64,000 nucleotides of DNA from Azospirillum brasilense (lineage in GTDB: Bacteria > Pseudomonadota > Alphaproteobacteria > Azospirillales > Azospirillaceae). Below are positions 44,273 to 52,427 of this stretch, one piece after another. Location of the stretch: positions 62,001-126,000 of the forward strand of contig NZ_QOKV01000011.1 of the NCBI RefSeq assembly GCF_008365405.1, in the 5' to 3' direction. Made by a program: the position numbers and the translations under genes. Below the pieces are notes generated by a model. The model had not been told where the DNA came from. It did no database searches and saw only the letters and a program-made list of their open reading frames with translations. Within the stretch, counting starts at the first letter, position 1; every line of letters starts with the position of its first letter.

Positions 44273-45055
44273 ATGTCCGCTCAGGCCTTTCTGGAAAGCC
44301 GCTTCGGGCTCGGCGGCTCCGTCTTCCTCGTCACCGGCGGAGCCGGCGGCATCGGCTTCGCCGCCGCCCGCGCCGCCGCGCAGGCCGGTGCCCGCGTCGC
44401 CGTCAACGACCTCGACGCGGACCGCGCGGAGCAGGCCGCCGCGAGCCTGCGCGACGACGGGCTGGAGGCGATGGCCGTGCCCTTCAGCGTCGCCGAACCC
44501 ACGGCGGTGCGGGCCGGCGTCGCCGCGGTGCTCGACCGCTGGGGCCGCGTCGACAGCCTGTTCAGCAACGCCGGCAACCAGATCCGCAAGCCGTTCCTGG
44601 AGTACCGGCCGGAGGAGTGGGCGTCGCTGTGGCAGACCCATGTCGACGGCGCCTTCAACCTCTGCCAGGCGGTGCTGCCGTCGATGGTGGAGCGGCGCAG
44701 CGGGCGCATCGTGCTGATGTCGTCGGTCGCGGCCTTCGGCGCGCGCGGCACCATCAGCCCGTACGCCACCGCCAAGGGCGGGCTGGCCGCCATGACGCGG
44801 GCGCTGGCGGTGGAATACGGGCCGCTCGGCATCTCCTGCAACGCCATCGCCCCCGGCTTCGTCGCCACCGGCTTCACCGTGGCGATGCAGGAGAACGCGG
44901 CCTTCCGGAGCTACATCGAGAGCGATGTGCCGGCCCGCCGCTGGGGAACGCCCGACGACATCGCCGGGGTGGCGGTCTTCCTCGCCGGCCCGGCCAGCGG
45001 CTTCATCAACGGACAGGTCATCCCCGTGGACGGCGGGCTGCTCGCCACGCTGTGA
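44273..45055 (+). CDS. short-chain dehydrogenase/reductase (SDR) 2
   Basis: It encodes 260 residues. SVFLVTGGAGGIGFAAARAAAQAGA is the cofactor site, LFSNAGNQ the NAG motif, VLMSSVAAFG the catalytic Ser and YATAK the Tyr/Lys pair; FINGQVIPVDGG closes the fold. It follows the binding protein and precedes 3-hydroxybenzoate 6-hydroxylase, so it probably makes the last oxidation that leads to 3-hydroxybenzoate or an earlier ring alcohol oxidation. Substrate is inferred. Confidence 0.88.
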   Translation: MSAQAFLESRFGLGGSVFLVTGGAGGIGFAAARAAAQAGARVAVNDLDADRAEQAAASLRDDGLEAMAVPFSVAEPTAVRAGVAAVLDRWGRVDSLFSNAGNQIRKPFLEYRPEEWASLWQTHVDGAFNLCQAVLPSMVERRSGRIVLMSSVAAFGARGTISPYATAKGGLAAMTRALAVEYGPLGISCNAIAPGFVATGFTVAMQENAAFRSYIESDVPARRWGTPDDIAGVAVFLAGPASGFINGQVIPVDGGLLATL

Positions 45056-45086
45056 AAGACCAGAGATCACGCAGAGGAACACACAC

Positions 45087-46277
45087 ATGCCTGACCGTCC
45101 CATCCTGATCGCCGGAGGCGGCATCGGCGGTTTGGCCGCCGCGCTGGGGCTGGCCCGCAAGGGCTTCCGCTCGATCGTGCTCGAACAGGCCCCCGAGTTG
45201 GGGGAGATCGGCGCCGGCATCCAGATCGGCCCGAACGCCTTCCACGCCTTCGACTGGCTCGGCGTCGGCGACGCCGCACGGGCCAAGGCCGTCTACATCG
45301 ACCATCTGGTGCTGATGGACGCCGTCCGTGACGAGCGCATCGCCGCCATCCCGCTCGACGAGCCGTTCCGCCGGCGCTTCAAGAATCCCTACGCCGTCGT
45401 CCATCGCGCCGACCTGCACATGGTGCTGCTCGACGCCTGCCGGACCAGCGACCTGATCGAGCTGCGCACCAGTTCGTCGGTGGAGCGCTACGAACAGGAC
45501 GGCGCGTCGGTCACCGTGACGCTCGGCGACGGCGGGCGGCTGACCGGCTCGGCGCTGGTCGGCGCCGACGGGCTGCGGTCGAAGGTGCGGGCGCAGGTGG
45601 TCGGCGACGCCCAGCCGCGCGTGTCCGGCCACACGACCTTCCGTTCGGTCATCCCGACCGAGCAGATGCCGGAGGATCTGCGCTGGAACGCGGCGACGCT
45701 GTGGGCCGGCCCGAAATGCCACATCGTCCATTACCCGCTGAAGGGCGGCAAGGTCTTCAACCTCGTCGTCACCTGCCACAACGACGCCGCCGAGGCGGTG
45801 GCCGGCGTGCCGGTGACCAGGGAGGTGGTGTACGAGGGCTTCAGCCACATCGCCGACCGGCCCAAGCAGATCATCGAGCGTGGCGAGAACTGGAAGCTCT
45901 GGGTGCTGTGCGACCGCGATCCGACGCCCGACTGGGTGGACGGCCGTGTCGTTCTGCTGGGCGACGCCGCCCACCCGATGCTGCAATATCTGGCGCAGGG
46001 CGCCTGCATGGCGCTGGAAGACGCGGTCAACCTTTCGCACCACATGGCGGAGACGGAAGGAAACCTGGACGCCGCCTTCTCCGCCTACAACCGCGACCGT
46101 TTCGCCCGCACCGGCCGGGTCCAGCTCAATTCCCGCCTGATGGGCGAGTACGTCTACCACCCGGCGGGCGGCCAGGCGGCGCTGCGCAACGCCGTCCTCG
46201 GCAATTCGAGCCGCGAGCAGCATTACGACCGCGTCGCATGGCTCTATGGCGTGACCGGCCTCGGCGACGCCATCTGA
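45087..46277 (+). CDS. 3-hydroxybenzoate 6-monooxygenase (FAD-dependent)
   Basis: It encodes 396 residues. FAD motifs of single-component aromatic hydroxylases are all present: PILIAGGGIGGLAAALGLARKG at the N-terminus, the DG motif LVGADGLRSKVR, and GDAAHPMLQYLAQGACMALEDAV at about 291-313. The enzyme uses NADH and O2 to place a hydroxyl para to the existing one, forming gentisate. The next three genes encode exactly the enzymes that degrade gentisate, which makes 3-hydroxybenzoate (rather than salicylate) the best substrate, since salicylate 5-hydroxylases are usually multicomponent. Confidence 0.88.
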   Translation: MPDRPILIAGGGIGGLAAALGLARKGFRSIVLEQAPELGEIGAGIQIGPNAFHAFDWLGVGDAARAKAVYIDHLVLMDAVRDERIAAIPLDEPFRRRFKNPYAVVHRADLHMVLLDACRTSDLIELRTSSSVERYEQDGASVTVTLGDGGRLTGSALVGADGLRSKVRAQVVGDAQPRVSGHTTFRSVIPTEQMPEDLRWNAATLWAGPKCHIVHYPLKGGKVFNLVVTCHNDAAEAVAGVPVTREVVYEGFSHIADRPKQIIERGENWKLWVLCDRDPTPDWVDGRVVLLGDAAHPMLQYLAQGACMALEDAVNLSHHMAETEGNLDAAFSAYNRDRFARTGRVQLNSRLMGEYVYHPAGGQAALRNAVLGNSSREQHYDRVAWLYGVTGLGDAI

Positions 46278-46295
46278 CAGAAAGGAACAGAGGAC

Positions 46296-47354
46296 ATGTC
46301 CATCTCCGGACCGCCCGCCGACACGCCCGAGCGGCAGGCCTATTACGACAAGATCAGCAAGCGCAACCTGAACCCGCTGTGGTCGGTGATGGGCGCCATC
46401 ATCACCCGCGAGCCGCGCAGCGCCTGCGTGCCCCATCTGTGGAACTTCGCCGAGATGAAGGAGCTGCTGCTGGAAGCGGGCTCCCTCATCACCGCCAAGG
46501 AGGCGGAGCGCCGTGTGCTGATGCTGGAGAATCCCGGCATGCCCGGCCAGAACCGCATCACCACCTCGCTCTACGCCGGGCTTCAGCTGGTGCTGCCGGG
46601 CGAGGTGGCGCCGGCCCACCGCCACAGCCAGTCGGCGGTGCGCTTCGTGCTGGACGGCACCGGGGCCCACACCTCGGTGGACGGCGAGCGCACCATCATG
46701 CAGGTCGGCGATTTCGTCATCACCCCGCCGCGCGCCTGGCACGACCACGGCAACCACAGCGACGAGCCGATGATCTGGCTCGACGGACTCGACATCCCGA
46801 CGGTCTCCTTCTACGACGCCTCCTTCGCCGAATCCTACCCGGAGGAGGAGCAGCCGCTGACCCGGCCGATCGGCCATTCGCTGGCTCAGTTCGGCGCCAA
46901 CATGCTGCCGGTCGATTACGAGGCGGCGCAGCCGTCCTCCCCCATCTTCAACTATCCCTATGCCCGCACGCGCGAGGCGCTGGAGACGATGCGCCGCCAG
47001 CAGGACTGGGACCCCTGCCACGGGCTGAAGATGCGGTTCGTCAATCCGGTGGACGGCGGTTCGCCGATGCCGACCATGTCGGCCTTCATGCAACTCCTGC
47101 CCAAGGATTTCGCAACCAGCGCCTATCGCAGCACCGACGCCACCATCTTCGCGGTGGTCGAGGGCCGCGGCACCACGACGATCGACGGCCAGGCCTTCGC
47201 CTGGGGGCCGAAGGACGTGTTCGTCGTGCCGAGCTGGAAATGGGTGAGCCATCACGCCGACGAGGATGCGGTGATCTTCAGCTATTCCGACCGCATCGCC
47301 CAACAGAAGCTCGGCCTGTGGCGCGAGGACCGCGGCAACCGGGTGAAGGACTGA
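46296..47354 (+). CDS. gtdA: gentisate 1,2-dioxygenase
   Basis: It encodes 352 residues in a two-cupin arrangement. The first cupin has the iron-binding set in PAHRHSQSAVRFVLDGTGAHTSVDGE (about residues 106-130) and PPRAWHDHGNH; the second shows VVEGRGTTTIDGQAFAWGPKDVFVVPSWKWVSHHA. It opens the gentisate ring with O2 to give maleylpyruvate. Length and motifs match the family. It lies 18 bases after the hydroxylase gene. Confidence 0.94.
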   Translation: MSISGPPADTPERQAYYDKISKRNLNPLWSVMGAIITREPRSACVPHLWNFAEMKELLLEAGSLITAKEAERRVLMLENPGMPGQNRITTSLYAGLQLVLPGEVAPAHRHSQSAVRFVLDGTGAHTSVDGERTIMQVGDFVITPPRAWHDHGNHSDEPMIWLDGLDIPTVSFYDASFAESYPEEEQPLTRPIGHSLAQFGANMLPVDYEAAQPSSPIFNYPYARTREALETMRRQQDWDPCHGLKMRFVNPVDGGSPMPTMSAFMQLLPKDFATSAYRSTDATIFAVVEGRGTTTIDGQAFAWGPKDVFVVPSWKWVSHHADEDAVIFSYSDRIAQQKLGLWREDRGNRVKD

Positions 47355-47359
47355 GGAGC

Positions 47360-48004
47360 ATGCCGATGGAGGTCTACGGCTATTTCCGGTCGTCCGCGGC
47401 CTACCGGCTGCGCATCGCGCTCAACCTGAAGGGACTGAAGGCGGAGCAGCACTTCATCCACCTGCGCCGGAAGGAGCAACGCTCGCCCGGCTATCTCGCC
47501 GTCAATCCGATGGGGCTGGTGCCGGCGCTGGTCGAGGACGGCAGGGCGCTGACCCAGTCGCTCGCCATCATCGACTATCTGGATGAGACCCATCCCACCC
47601 CGGCCCTGCTGCCGCGCGACCCGTTCGGCCGCGCCTGGGTGCGGTCGGTGGCGCTGGCCATTGCCTGCGACATCCACCCGGTCAACAACCTGCGCATCCT
47701 GAACCACCTGCGCGACGATCTCGGCCTGGACGAGCAGGCGCGCAACGCCTGGTACGCCCATTGGGTGGCGGAGGGCTTCCGCGGGCTGGAGGCGATGCTG
47801 GCGACCAGCCCGCAGCCCGGCACCTTCTGCTTCGGCGACGAGCCGACGCTGGCCGACGTCTGCCTCGTCCCGCAGGTCTTCAACGCGGAGCGGATGAACT
47901 GCCCGCTCGACGCCTATCCCACCATCCGCCGCATCGTCGCGGCTGCGCGTGCCCTGCCCGCCTTCCAGGCTGCGGAGCCGGGCCGCCAGCCCGACGCCGA
48001 GTAA
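47360..48004 (+). CDS. maleylpyruvate isomerase (zeta-class glutathione S-transferase)
   Basis: It encodes 214 residues. The zeta-class active-site motif YFRSSAAYRLRIALNLKGL is at residues 8-26 and the C-terminal helical domain contains PGTFCFGDEPTLADVCLVPQVFNAERMNCPLDAYPTI. Homologues isomerise maleylpyruvate or maleylacetoacetate with glutathione; context picks maleylpyruvate. ATG 47360 or 47366 could start it. Confidence 0.92.
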   Translation: MPMEVYGYFRSSAAYRLRIALNLKGLKAEQHFIHLRRKEQRSPGYLAVNPMGLVPALVEDGRALTQSLAIIDYLDETHPTPALLPRDPFGRAWVRSVALAIACDIHPVNNLRILNHLRDDLGLDEQARNAWYAHWVAEGFRGLEAMLATSPQPGTFCFGDEPTLADVCLVPQVFNAERMNCPLDAYPTIRRIVAAARALPAFQAAEPGRQPDAE

Positions 48005-48031
48005 CTCAACCCCATCCAAGGACGAACCGAC

Positions 48032-48730
48032 TTGACCCGCTATGTCTTCGATCCAGCGCCGCTTCCCGCCGCCCCGGTCCGTAGCACCGATGCCCGCTTC
48101 CCGATCAACCGCATCTTCTGCGTCGGCCGGAATTACGAGGCCCATGCCCGCGAGATGGGCGTGCCGGTCGACCGCGAGGCGCCCTTCTACTTCACCAAGT
48201 CCCCCGGCACCTACGTCCCGAGCGGGGCGGCCATCGCCTATCCGCCGTCCACCGAGAACTACCATTACGAGATGGAACTGGTTGTCGCCATCGGGAAGCC
48301 GGCCTTCCGCGTCACGCGGGAACAGGCGCTGGACGTGGTCTACGGCTATGCCTGCGGCCTCGACATGACCCGGCGCGACCTGCAGCTCGCCGCCCGCGCC
48401 AAGCAGCGGCCCTGGGACATCGGCAAGGATTTCGAAGACTCCGCCGTGCTGTCGGAGATCGTCCCGGTGGCGGAGTGCGGCCACCCGACGAGCGGGACGC
48501 TCGAACTGCGGGTCGATGGCCAGACGAAGCAGTCCTCCGACCTGACTCTGTTGATCTGGTCGATTCCAGAGCTGATCGCCCATCTGTCCACCCTTTACCA
48601 CCTGCAACCGGGCGACCTGATCTACACCGGCACCCCGGAAGGCGTCGGCCCGGTCAGGCCCGGTAACCGGATCGAAGGTTCGATTGCCCAGGTCGGCACC
48701 ATCGCGCTGACCATCGGCGAACCTGCCTGA
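48032..48730 (+). CDS. fumarylpyruvate hydrolase (FAH family)
   Basis: It encodes 232 residues from TTG 48032; no ATG in this frame lies before the domain, and AAGGA is upstream. RIFCVGRNYEAHAREMG, FTKSPGTYVPSG, YHYEMELVVAIG (metal-binding Glu residues), GYACGLDMTRRDLQ and LIYTGTPEGVGPVRPG are family hallmarks. It splits fumarylpyruvate to fumarate and pyruvate, completing the gentisate route. It is the last gene of the operon that starts at 38886. Confidence 0.93.
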   Translation: MTRYVFDPAPLPAAPVRSTDARFPINRIFCVGRNYEAHAREMGVPVDREAPFYFTKSPGTYVPSGAAIAYPPSTENYHYEMELVVAIGKPAFRVTREQALDVVYGYACGLDMTRRDLQLAARAKQRPWDIGKDFEDSAVLSEIVPVAECGHPTSGTLELRVDGQTKQSSDLTLLIWSIPELIAHLSTLYHLQPGDLIYTGTPEGVGPVRPGNRIEGSIAQVGTIALTIGEPA

Positions 48731-48838
48731 GGCTGGAGCAGCGGGGTTCCGTCAGCGGTCGCGCCGAGTTGGGCTCACCACACGAAAGTGATCCGATTGT
48801 CCGGGAGAGACCGTCTCAAACCTGGAGGCCTTCAAGCC

Positions 48839-48860
48839 GCCCGCCGGAAAGTCGGCGGGC
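48839..48860. terminator. 8 bp GC stem-loop after the gentisate operon
   Basis: GCCCGCCG (48839-48846) pairs with CGGCGGGC (48853-48860) around GAAAGT. No T-run follows, so if it ends transcription it does so weakly or with help. Confidence 0.4.
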
Positions 48861-49017
48861 GTATGGCTCGGCAGCGGTGTGGTCCGCGGCAAGTGTGCCG
48901 TTCATCACGGCGGTGCGCACCTTCAGCATCCGGTGAACGCCCCGCGGAAACCAGCGCATTTGCTGATTGGTGCCTGCGCGCCGGTGCAGCAGGCTCCGGA
49001 CCGTGCTTTCGGCAAGC

Positions 49018-49146
49018 TGGCCGAGGCGATCCGTTATGGGCTCGGCTGATGGAAAGCACTGTGCGTCCACCTGGACGACGGCCGGGTCGAGATGGATACC
49101 AACACGGTGGAGCGCTGCATCAGGCCCGTGGCTTTGAGCCGGCTCG
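49018..49146 (+). mobile_element. IS66-family transposase remnant
   Basis: One frame reads LAEAIRYGLG, a stop (TGA 49047-49049), then WKALCVHLDDGRVEMDTNTVERCIRPVALSR. This is the conserved DDE-domain region of IS66 TnpC (LDDGRIEIDNNTVERxIRPxAL). The flanks are not recognisable as IS66 and no ends were found. It is a decayed scrap marking past insertion between the aromatic island and the glycoside locus. Confidence 0.8.
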
Positions 49147-49278
49147 GAAGGCGGCGGCCACCTGACACGCTGTCCACGCCCACCCGCGCCATCTGGCCCA
49201 CTCGAGTGGGTACTGCCGCAAAGCCCAAGCCATGTATCGGTCCGACTGCTCATCGACTCACGGGGTTCGGAGCTTGGC

Positions 49279-50361
49279 TCAACTCCCCGAGACAGGTGCA
49301 GTCTCGCCCGGCAGACGGCGATTGCGGATGGTCAGCTGGTGGGCCAGGAGCAGCGGGGCCGGCCGCTCCTCTCCGTCCCAGAGCCGGTGCAGCATCCCCA
49401 CAATGGCCGGGCCGAAATGGTCGGACGGCACGCGGACCGAGTTCAGCCAGTCGGCGATCCAGGGGTTGATCGGGTTGTCGTCGAAGCCGAAGAAGGCCAC
49501 GTCGCCCGGCACGTCCAGCCCAGCCTCCCGGGCGCGACGGTAGGCGCCGTAGGCCAGCAGGTCGCTCAGGCAGACGATCACCGGCGGGCGGTCCGGCCGC
49601 TCCAGCATCGTGCCCATGGCGTGATAGCCGGCCACGATGTGATCCAGCCCCGGCCCGGTGGCGCAGGGGATCGCCGCCGTGTCCACCCCCGCCGCGGCCA
49701 GCCGGTCGAACAGCCCGAGCAGGCGCCAATGGCCGGCGGTGCGGTCCAGCGAAGCGTGGAGGACGCCGATGCGACGCACCCCGCGCTCCAGCAACCGGTC
49801 GGCGATCTCCGCCCCGGCCCCGGCGTTGTCGAGTCCGACATAGGGCGAGAACGGGTCGCCGGGGTCCGGGCGGTTCACGAAAACCAGCGTGTCGCCGGCG
49901 GCCCGCGCCTCGTCCAGCGCCGGGCTGTCCACCGCCCCCACCAGGATCATCGCGCGGACGAGCTGGGCACGCATCTCGCGGATGTACTCGTCCTGCACGT
50001 CGGCGCGCTCGTGCGTGTCGCACAGCGACATCACCAGCCCCTCCCCGCGCAGCGACCATTCGATGGACGAGGCGATGGCCGCCATGGACGGATTGGCGAG
50101 ATTCGCGGCCAGCACGCCGACGATGCGGCTCTCCCGGCGGCGCAGCGCCCGCCCGACGCTGCCGGGCCGGTAGCCCAGCTCGCGGATCGCCGCCCTCACC
50201 CGTTCCGCCGTCTCCTCCGTCGCCTTGTTCGCGACGCCGTTGATGACGCGCGAGGCGGTGGCGACCGACACCCCGGCGCGGGCCGCCACCTGGGCGAGCG
50301 ACGGGGTGAGCGACGCACGCTCCGTGCGCGAGGCGCGCTTGCGGTCGGCTGGCGGGGGCAT
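49279..50361 (-). CDS. LacI-family transcriptional regulator
   Basis: It encodes 360 residues from ATG 50361. The helix-turn-helix and hinge are SLAQVAARAGVSVATASRVINGVANKATEETAERVRAAIRELGYRPGSVGRAL; the rest is the sugar-binding-like domain (RIVGVLAANLANPSMAAIASSIEWSL, FFGFDDNPINPWIADWLNSVRVP). Upstream codons to 50430 are rejected as non-homologous. It is divergent from the GH2 gene with two palindromes between them, so it very likely controls the glycoside operon in answer to a sugar or uronide. Confidence 0.92.
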   Translation of the reverse strand: MPPPADRKRASRTERASLTPSLAQVAARAGVSVATASRVINGVANKATEETAERVRAAIRELGYRPGSVGRALRRRESRIVGVLAANLANPSMAAIASSIEWSLRGEGLVMSLCDTHERADVQDEYIREMRAQLVRAMILVGAVDSPALDEARAAGDTLVFVNRPDPGDPFSPYVGLDNAGAGAEIADRLLERGVRRIGVLHASLDRTAGHWRLLGLFDRLAAAGVDTAAIPCATGPGLDHIVAGYHAMGTMLERPDRPPVIVCLSDLLAYGAYRRAREAGLDVPGDVAFFGFDDNPINPWIADWLNSVRVPSDHFGPAIVGMLHRLWDGEERPAPLLLAHQLTIRNRRLPGETAPVSGS

Positions 50362-50408
50362 GGCACCTCGGTCTGCGCAAGAGGGTTGGCGGTCGACGGC
50401 GGCGTGAA

Positions 50409-50416
50409 AACCGGTT
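50409..50416. promoter_or_regulatory. short palindrome AACCGGTT, possible second LacI-family site
   Basis: An 8 bp palindrome with a central CG, 48 bp upstream of the LacI-type gene start. It is 47 bp (centre to centre) from the better site at 50452-50467, a distance that could allow looping. Confidence 0.35.
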
Positions 50417-50451
50417 GCGTAGAGATGCACGCCCGCCTATTGTTTCCGCAA

Positions 50452-50467
50452 GGGTAATCGATTTCCC
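50452..50467. promoter_or_regulatory. LacI-family operator-like palindrome
   Basis: GGGTAATCGATTTCCC is an inverted repeat with one mismatch pair and a central CG, the usual form for LacI/GalR-family operators. It lies in the divergent region between regulator and GH2 gene. Confidence 0.6.
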
Positions 50468-50568
50468 TCGACGGTGACATCGCTATCGACGCCGGCGGAT
50501 GGACGAATTGCTCACCACGCCCCTCCCACGAGGCGGGCGCGGACAAGAAAATGAGGGAGAGGACGCTC

Positions 50569-52413
50569 ATGACAGCCGAAGGCGCCGACCGCGCCACGGT
50601 CGTTGACCCTTACGACCATCTTCATGACGAGCGCTACGCCGACGCCTTCGCCCGCGGGCGGGTGGGCGCCGCAACCCTGGTGACCGTCGCCGGGCGCGCC
50701 GTCGAATCGCTGGATGGCGACTGGCGCTTTACCATTGATCCCCACGACGAGGGGCTGCGCCAGGGCTGGTACGCCGACGAGCCAGTGCCGGCCTCGGACT
50801 GGACCGTCCCGCGCGATTACGACGACGGCGCGTGGCAGACCGCCCCGGTCCCCGCCTGCTGGAACATGCTTCGCCCCGAGTGGCGGCATTACGAGGGCGG
50901 GGCTTGGTACACGCGGACGCTGGACCACACACCCGGCGAGGCCGGGGAGCGTACCGTCCTGCACATCGGCGCCGCCGCCTACGAGGCGCGCGTCTTCCTC
51001 AACGGCCGATTCCTGGGCGCGCACCGCGGCGCCTCGACGCCCTTCTGCGTCGAGCTGACCGGGCATCTGCGCCCCGGCCCGAACCGCCTCCAGATCCAGG
51101 TCGACAACGCGCGCCGGACCGACCGGGTGCCGATGCGCCACACCGACTGGTTCAATTACGGCGGCCTCTACCGCTCCGTCGCTCTGCTGCGGCTGCCTCC
51201 GGTGTTCATCCAGGATTTCGGCGTGGCGCTGGTTCCGGGCAGCGGCTTCCGCCGCGTCGCCGTGGACGTCACCCTGTCCGACCCGGTGGACGGCACGGCG
51301 ACCGTCGCCATCGACGGGCTGCTGCCGCCCTCCCCTGTTCCCATCACCGCCGGACGCGGGCGGGTGGAACTGGACCTCGCCCCGGAGCTGTGGTCGCCGG
51401 ACTCGCCCCGCCTCTACGGCGTCACCCTGCGCTTCGGAAACGATTGCGTGGCCGACCGCGTCGGCTTCCGCGAGATCGCCGTGGCGGGGGAGCGCATCCT
51501 CCTCAACGGGCGCGACATCACCCTGCGCGGCGTTTCCGTCCATGAGGACGACCTGTTGCTCGGCAAGACCAGCAACGAGGCGGACATCCGCCGCCGCTAT
51601 GCCGACGCCAAGGCGCTGGGCTGCAATTTTTTGCGCCTCGCCCACTACCCGCACGACCCGCGCGCGGCGGCCATCGCCGACGAGGTCGGGCTGATGCTGT
51701 GGTCGGAGATTCCCGTCTACTGGGCCATCGACTTCGCCAACCCCGACACCTACGAGGACGCCGCGAATCAGCTCGCCGAGCTGATCGCCCGCGACCGCAA
51801 CCGGGCCAGCACGATCCTGTGGGGCGTCGGCAACGAGAACGCCGACACCGACGCCCGCCTGTCCTTCATGGCGCGGCTGGCCGCGCTGGCGCGCCGGCTG
51901 GACCCGACGCGGCTGGTGACCGCGGCCTGCCTGATCGACCGCGAACGCTTCGCCATCGCCGACCGGCTGGCCGACCATCTCGACGTGATCGGCCTCAACG
52001 AGTATTTCGGCTGGTACGAGCCCTCCTTCGACGGGCTGCGCCGGCTCCTCGCCAACTCCGCCCCCGGCAAGCCGGTCGTCATCTCCGAATTCGGCGCCGA
52101 CGCGGTGGCGGGCTTGCGCGGCGGCCCGCGCGACCTCTTCACCGAGGACTGCCAGGAGGCGGTCTACCGCGAGCAGCTCGCCATCCTCGCCACCGCCCCC
52201 TACGTGCGCGGGATGACGCCCTGGGTCCTCTACGACTTCCGCACCGAGCGGCGGCAGACCGCTTTCCAGCGCGGCTGGAACCGCAAGGGGCTGATCGCCG
52301 AGGACAAGACCACCCGCAAGCGCGCCTTCGCCGTCCTTGCGGACCATTACCGGGCGATGGCCGACGCCGAGGCGCCCGCATCGCCGCACACCGATACAGC
52401 CAAATCACGATAA
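50569..52413 (+). CDS. GH2 glycoside hydrolase, beta-glucuronidase-like
   Basis: It encodes 614 residues. The three-domain GH2 order is visible: a jelly-roll sugar-binding domain (LDGDWRFTIDPHDEGLRQGWY..., WYTRTL, FLNGRFLGAHRGASTPF), an immunoglobulin-like domain and a TIM barrel. The acid/base is in LWGVGNEN (about residue 420) and the nucleophile Glu in VVISEFGADA (about 506). NYGGLYRSV and the lack of a beta-galactosidase small-chain domain favour beta-glucuronidase. ATG 50569 is preferred to 50551 because GGGAGAGG lies at ribosome-binding distance. No signal peptide, so it acts on imported glycosides. Confidence 0.88.
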   Translation: MTAEGADRATVVDPYDHLHDERYADAFARGRVGAATLVTVAGRAVESLDGDWRFTIDPHDEGLRQGWYADEPVPASDWTVPRDYDDGAWQTAPVPACWNMLRPEWRHYEGGAWYTRTLDHTPGEAGERTVLHIGAAAYEARVFLNGRFLGAHRGASTPFCVELTGHLRPGPNRLQIQVDNARRTDRVPMRHTDWFNYGGLYRSVALLRLPPVFIQDFGVALVPGSGFRRVAVDVTLSDPVDGTATVAIDGLLPPSPVPITAGRGRVELDLAPELWSPDSPRLYGVTLRFGNDCVADRVGFREIAVAGERILLNGRDITLRGVSVHEDDLLLGKTSNEADIRRRYADAKALGCNFLRLAHYPHDPRAAAIADEVGLMLWSEIPVYWAIDFANPDTYEDAANQLAELIARDRNRASTILWGVGNENADTDARLSFMARLAALARRLDPTRLVTAACLIDRERFAIADRLADHLDVIGLNEYFGWYEPSFDGLRRLLANSAPGKPVVISEFGADAVAGLRGGPRDLFTEDCQEAVYREQLAILATAPYVRGMTPWVLYDFRTERRQTAFQRGWNRKGLIAEDKTTRKRAFAVLADHYRAMADAEAPASPHTDTAKSR

Positions 52414-52427
52414 CCGGAGGAACCGTC

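Larger units (their letters stand above)
48731..49278. other. 548 bp gap with a hairpin and an IS66 remnant
   Basis: After the gentisate operon comes a stem-loop at 48839-48860, then the transposase scrap at 49018-49146. The rest shows no gene. Weakly coding frames seen here on both strands are broken or lack homology. Confidence 0.6.

Noticed and set aside
45018..47303. A 761-codon minus-strand frame opposite the 3-hydroxybenzoate hydroxylase and gentisate dioxygenase genes
   Set aside because: No domains or start context, and it lies wholly over two well-supported genes.
48788..49165. A 125-codon plus-strand open frame in the IS66 remnant region
   Set aside because: The transposase similarity is in another frame; this one has no homology and no ribosome-binding site.
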